Positions 41,600 through 44,794 of a stretch of 44,794 nucleotides of DNA are shown in pieces. The DNA is from an uncultured Selenomonadales bacterium. Its GTDB lineage: Bacteria; Bacillota; Negativicutes; Selenomonadales; Selenomonadaceae. The stretch covers positions 1-44,794 of the forward strand of contig CALFJB010000094.1 of assembly GCA_937877565.1 (NCBI GenBank), in the 5' to 3' direction. Position 1 is the first letter of the stretch; each line of letters starts with the position of its first letter. The position numbers and the translations under genes were made by a program. The notes beneath the pieces are model-generated. The model ran no database searches and was not told the origin of the DNA. It saw only the letters and a list, made by a program, of their open reading frames with translations.

Positions 41600-42667
41600 A
41601 TGGAAATTAAATTTGAAGAAACTAAAACTTTAAAAGAAAAGCCGGACGTTTCCAAAATTGGATTCGGCACACATTTTACTGATTATATGTTTGAAATGGA
41701 TTATAATCCGACTGACGGCTGGCACGATCCGCGCATTGTTCCCTACCGTGATATTTCGGTTAGTCCTGCGAATACTACTTTGCATTATGGACAGGCGATT
41801 TTTGACGGCTTAAAAGCGTACAAGCACGGTGATAAACCTGTAATTTTCCGCGCAAGCACTCATTTACAGCGCGTCAATGTTTCGGCGAAAATTCTTGATA
41901 TTCCTGAAGTGCCGTTTGATGTTATGTTGGCGGGCTTGAAAAAGTTAATCTACATTGAGCGCGATTGGATTCCTACCGGCAAAGGACAAAGTTTGTATAT
42001 TCGCCCGTTCATTTTTGCAACTGATCCATATTTGGGCGTAAAAGTTGCACAAACTTATAAATTTATGATAATTCTTTCACCGGTTGCGGCGTATTACGCG
42101 CATGGCTTTTCGCCGGTTAAAATTATGGTTGAATCTGAATACGTTCGCGCAGTACGCGGCGGCTTAGGCGCGGCTAAAACTCCTGCAAATTACGCGGCAA
42201 GCTTGCACGCCGGTTTAGTTGCTCACGATAAAGGCTACGATCAAGTTTTGTGGCTTGACGGCGTCGAAAGAAAATATATTGAAGAAGTCGGCTCAATGAA
42301 CATTTTATTTAAAATTGGTGGAAAGATTGTTTCGCCTTCGCCGCAACTTCAAACTTCAATTCTTGACGGTATTACGCGCCGAACTGTAAACGAAATTGCA
42401 GAATCTTGGGGCTTGCCGGTTGAATCCCGCAAAATTTCAATCGACGAAGTCATTAAAGCTCACGAAGACGGCACACTTGAAGAAGTTTTCGGCAGCGGTA
42501 CAGCGGCTGTAATTTCGCCTGTAGGCGTCCTTGAATACAAAGGCAAGGAATATGTCATTAACGGCGGCAAGACCGGCGAATTTGCCCAGAAAATGTATGA
42601 TTATATTGAAGGTATTCACATGGGCGAAGTTGAAGACAAATTCGGATATATTGAAGTTGCCGAGTAA
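41600..42667 (+). CDS. ilvE: Branched-chain amino acid aminotransferase
   Basis: 355 residues, the longer BCAT form shared with eukaryotes. ATG after GAAAGGAAG. The PLP-binding lysine is in GGLGAAKTPANYAASL (about residue 193), and GYDQVLWLDGVERKYIEEVGSMN and EVFGSGTAAVISPVG are diagnostic. Transfers the amino group between glutamate and the keto acids of Leu, Ile and Val, the last step of synthesis or first of breakdown. Monocistronic, with its own promoter and terminator; no attenuator seen in the short leader. Confidence 0.96.
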   Translation: MEIKFEETKTLKEKPDVSKIGFGTHFTDYMFEMDYNPTDGWHDPRIVPYRDISVSPANTTLHYGQAIFDGLKAYKHGDKPVIFRASTHLQRVNVSAKILDIPEVPFDVMLAGLKKLIYIERDWIPTGKGQSLYIRPFIFATDPYLGVKVAQTYKFMIILSPVAAYYAHGFSPVKIMVESEYVRAVRGGLGAAKTPANYAASLHAGLVAHDKGYDQVLWLDGVERKYIEEVGSMNILFKIGGKIVSPSPQLQTSILDGITRRTVNEIAESWGLPVESRKISIDEVIKAHEDGTLEEVFGSGTAAVISPVGVLEYKGKEYVINGGKTGEFAQKMYDYIEGIHMGEVEDKFGYIEVAE

Positions 42668-42689
42668 AATTTTGCGGTAAAAAAAATTT

Positions 42690-42717
42690 AGGCGGAGGTT
42701 AAAGCCTTCGCCTTTTT
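42690..42717 (+). terminator. Terminator after ilvE
   Basis: AGGCG-G-AGG, loop, CCT-T-CGCCT, then TTTT: a stem with one internal mismatch. Confidence 0.7.
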
Positions 42718-42733
42718 AGTAGGAGGAAATTTT

Positions 42734-43693
42734 TTGAAATATTTTTCAGCGATTTTAGCGGCGATAATTTTATTTTTCAATTCGACGGCTGACGCAAAAT
42801 TTAAATTCCCTTCACCGAATCCAACAACTGAATTTGATTTAATGTCATTTTCGCCGGTTTATCCAACGTATTCATGGGAGCCATTGCCGAACACTGAATT
42901 TTATTTGGTACAGGTTTTAAATTCTGAAGGCAAAATTATTCGTGAATTGATGAACAGTGAGGCTTTAAACCGTGTAACGGATGATCAGCCTTTTAATGAA
43001 GTTGGGGAATTTTATTGGCGCGTGTGCGTCGTCGATAAAAATAAAAAGCAGTTAAGCGATTGGTCGGAACAGAAAATTATAAATGTAACTGCGCCGGTAA
43101 CATTTGCGGCGTTGGGCGACAGTATCACGCACGGCGGAGCGAATTTTATTCCGGCAAGTCAAATTTCTTGTCAATGGCAAACTTTTTGCCAATATAAAAT
43201 TAAAAATATTGGGCGCAGTGGTGATACAACTGCAATGATGATTGAACGCTTTGAACGTGATGTTTTGCCGTTTCAACCAAAATGTTTACTGATAATTGGC
43301 GGCGTCAATGATATTAGAGTTGGCTTGACTGCTGACGAAGTTATTAACAATCTTAAAATTTTGCGCCAAAAATGTTTAGATAATAAAATTGAGCCGATTT
43401 TATGTACATTAACGCCAATGAATGAAGAAATTATGACGCGGCGCGGTATTCCCTTCAAAAAAAGTTGGAAGATTGAACGACAAAAAGTTAATGCTTGGAT
43501 TATGCAAAACGAATTTTCGATAAATATTTTGGAGCGGCTTGAAGACGAAAATGGCGAACTTCGCGCAGAATTGACGCCGGACGGTTTACACCCTGCATTA
43601 TTCGGCAAAATGTATATTGGACAGGCTATTGAAAAAGCTTTGAGAGAGAATTATTTTAACTTTATTACAGGCAATGAAGTCAGGGGATGGTAG
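42734..43693 (+). CDS. Exported SGNH/GDSL hydrolase
   Basis: 319 residues; TTG 42734 behind TAGGAGGAAA. Signal peptide (KYFSAILAAIILFFNSTADA). Residues about 25-115 resemble a fibronectin-type III fold (YPTYSWEPLPNTEFYLVQVL ... FYWRVCVVDK). The SGNH domain follows: block I ALGDSITHGG, a glycine block GRSGDTT, block III GGVNDIRVG, block V DGLHP with the catalytic Asp and His. An esterase or lipase-like hydrolase acting outside the cytoplasm, perhaps deacetylating polysaccharide; substrate unknown. One base separates it from queD, suggesting one transcript, though the functions are not obviously linked. Confidence 0.9.
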   Translation: MKYFSAILAAIILFFNSTADAKFKFPSPNPTTEFDLMSFSPVYPTYSWEPLPNTEFYLVQVLNSEGKIIRELMNSEALNRVTDDQPFNEVGEFYWRVCVVDKNKKQLSDWSEQKIINVTAPVTFAALGDSITHGGANFIPASQISCQWQTFCQYKIKNIGRSGDTTAMMIERFERDVLPFQPKCLLIIGGVNDIRVGLTADEVINNLKILRQKCLDNKIEPILCTLTPMNEEIMTRRGIPFKKSWKIERQKVNAWIMQNEFSINILERLEDENGELRAELTPDGLHPALFGKMYIGQAIEKALRENYFNFITGNEVRGW

Positions 43694-43694
43694 A

Positions 43695-44069
43695 ATGTAC
43701 GAACTCACAGTAAAATCTGAATTTGAGGCGGCGCACTTCATTAAAGATTATCCCGGCAAATGTGCGCGGTTACACGGGCATAATTGGATAGTTGAGGCGG
43801 TCGCGCAGGGAACGCAATTAAACGAGTTGGGAATTTTAATCGACTTCAAAATTTTAAAATCTGAACTTAACAAAGTTTTAGATGAATTGGATCACCAATA
43901 TTTGAACGAATTGGAAATTTTTAAAACAAAAAATCCAACGGCTGAAAATCTTGCAAAAGAAATTTTTGACAAATTGTCAGCATCAGAAATTTTTGAAGGT
44001 ACGACAAAATTAACGGCTATAAAAATTTACGAAACGCCGAAGTCTTGCGTTACTTACTATCCTGATTGA
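43695..44069 (+). CDS. queD: 6-carboxy-5,6,7,8-tetrahydropterin synthase QueD
   Basis: 124 residues from ATG 43695, one base after the SGNH stop codon, with CAGGGGATGG as ribosome site. The zinc histidines lie in EAAHFI and LHGHNW, the catalytic Cys in GKCARLHGH, DHQYLNE follows, and the C-terminal Glu is in IKIYET. Converts dihydroneopterin triphosphate to carboxytetrahydropterin for queuosine synthesis. No other que gene is in the window. Closely related PTPS enzymes have other roles, but the short Cys-xxx-HGH form fits QueD. Confidence 0.92.
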   Translation: MYELTVKSEFEAAHFIKDYPGKCARLHGHNWIVEAVAQGTQLNELGILIDFKILKSELNKVLDELDHQYLNELEIFKTKNPTAENLAKEIFDKLSASEIFEGTTKLTAIKIYETPKSCVTYYPD

Positions 44070-44079
44070 AATAATTTTT

Positions 44080-44109
44080 AAGCTGTGTCAAAATTGGCAC
44101 AGCTTTTTT
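44080..44109 (+). terminator. Terminator after queD
   Basis: AAGCTGTG and CACAGCTT pair over a 10-base loop, followed by TTTTT. Confidence 0.85.
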
Positions 44110-44129
44110 AATGATTAAGGATGATGAAT

Positions 44130-44708
44130 TTGGAAGAGATTTTACAAGATATATCAGAATTTAATACGTCCGGACTTATACAAGCATTATTTCAGTATCC
44201 AATGTACTTGATTGGAGCTTATATTTTAAAAACTCCAACACAAACTTGGTGGAAACATTGGAAAGCACTTGCCGTATTTTTCATTATATTTTGGTTAATT
44301 TTGAGTCGAATTACGATGGAAAGACCATTTGTAAAACAAGAAAACTTTAAATCTTTGATAAAAATTGAAGGAGTTTTCCGTTATACTGATGAAGATGTTT
44401 TCTTTATTGTGCCGCCGTATAATTCAAGAAAATTTCCTGTAGATATAAAGTTATGTACCAATAATTGGGAAGATATATCGCAATACGAAAATCAATATGT
44501 GGCAGTTTGGCAGAAAAATCACGTTATCTATCAGTTTGAATGTAATGAAAATGTTATTTACAGTTTGCAACGAAGTAATGAGAAAGTTTGGCTCGGTGTA
44601 ATATGGGATTTACTTTGGAATTATTTTACTTCATTTTGTTTTCTGTTAATGATGTATTTTGGGACAATAAGGGCTATTAAAAATTTTGAAGACGGTTTGT
44701 ACGATTAA
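44130..44708 (+). CDS. Membrane protein of unknown function
   Basis: About 192 residues. TTG 44130 is preferred because AAGGA lies eight bases upstream; ATG 44121 or 44124 are too close to that site. Two or three membrane segments: about 18-35 (weak), 45-62 (WKALAVFFIIFWLILS) and near the end (FTSFCFLLMMYFGTI). The central region of about 100 residues (FKSLIKIEGVF...FPVDIKLCTNNWEDI) is beta-rich and polar, possibly an outside domain. No family recognised. Confidence 0.7.
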   Translation: MEEILQDISEFNTSGLIQALFQYPMYLIGAYILKTPTQTWWKHWKALAVFFIIFWLILSRITMERPFVKQENFKSLIKIEGVFRYTDEDVFFIVPPYNSRKFPVDIKLCTNNWEDISQYENQYVAVWQKNHVIYQFECNENVIYSLQRSNEKVWLGVIWDLLWNYFTSFCFLLMMYFGTIRAIKNFEDGLYD

Positions 44709-44714
44709 TAAACT

Positions 44715-44740
44715 AAAAAAGCCCTGCAGTATACAGGGCT
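44715..44740 (-). terminator. Terminator after the tRNA gene
   Basis: AGCCCTG and CAGGGCT pair over a 7-base loop; on the minus strand the stem is followed by TTTTTT, so it ends transcription from the tRNA side. Confidence 0.8.
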
Positions 44741-44756
44741 GAAAAATTCTAATAAG

Positions 44757-44794
44757 TGGCAGGGGCAGTACGACTTGAACGCACAACCTACGGT
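44757..44794 (-). tRNA. tRNA gene, 3' half only (isotype not determined)
   Basis: On the minus strand the last 38 bases read as a T arm (GTGCG, loop TTCAAGT, CGTAC), the 3' acceptor strand TGCCCCT, discriminator G, and an encoded CCA. The anticodon lies beyond the right edge, so the amino acid cannot be stated. Confidence 0.8.

Noticed and set aside
42690..42720. Possible preQ1 riboswitch upstream of the SGNH-queD genes
   Set aside because: The sequence is a simple hairpin with T-run right after ilvE, with no preQ1 aptamer features, and it precedes the SGNH gene rather than queD.

Overview
The window looks like a chromosomal piece of a low-GC, diderm Firmicute (Negativicutes, probably Selenomonadaceae). 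FlgI and FlgH, the P- and L-ring proteins that need an outer membrane, sit beside Firmicute-style genes (TTG/GTG starts, strong GGAGG sites, small Hol_Tox-like peptides). There is also a cysteine phytase of the kind best known from Selenomonas. The taxonomic call is an inference from gene content.

Layout. 1-12551 (minus) is one open frame with no stop: the first 4,183 codons of a giant RTX-like repeat protein. It has its own promoter and a leader of about 140 nt. 12747-17643 (minus) is a flagellar rod/ring cluster in the order flgG, flgA, flgH, [three small non-flagellar genes], flgI, flgJ; the small genes look like a toxin/immunity-type insertion. 17790-18056 is rpsO, followed by about 390 bp of repeats and inverted repeats. 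18545-21684 (minus) holds a tandem-duplicated DUF2292/YezD-like gene behind a promoter and terminator-like leader hairpin, then an ECF S component, cysK and larC. Divergently at 21858-24782 lies a 974-aa protein that joins an amino-acid-permease-like membrane domain to a hybrid histidine kinase.

24779-27091 holds two small loci that I read as type I toxin-antitoxin modules. Each has a 26-27 aa hydrophobic peptide on the minus strand facing a promoter-small RNA-terminator unit on the plus strand. They flank an exported amidase and exonuclease III. Then come comEC, an EIIA-Man-like protein without the usual histidine, a DeoR regulator and a secreted cysteine phytase.

31724-39336 (plus) is a tightly packed four-gene cluster: a CoiA-like zinc-finger protein, a coiled-coil protein, an unknown, and a DEAH/DUF1998-type helicase. 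In order and size it resembles Druantia type I genes B-C-D-E without druA. The helicase is broken by two frameshifts and a large deletion, so the cluster is probably a dead or dying defence island. 39414-44708 holds an EF-G-like GTPase, ilvE, an SGNH hydrolase, queD and a membrane protein. The 3' half of a tRNA gene lies on the minus strand at the right edge.

All functional names rest on motif reading; no database search was possible. Three of the frameshifts lie in or next to A-runs, so sequencing error must be excluded before they are read as biology.
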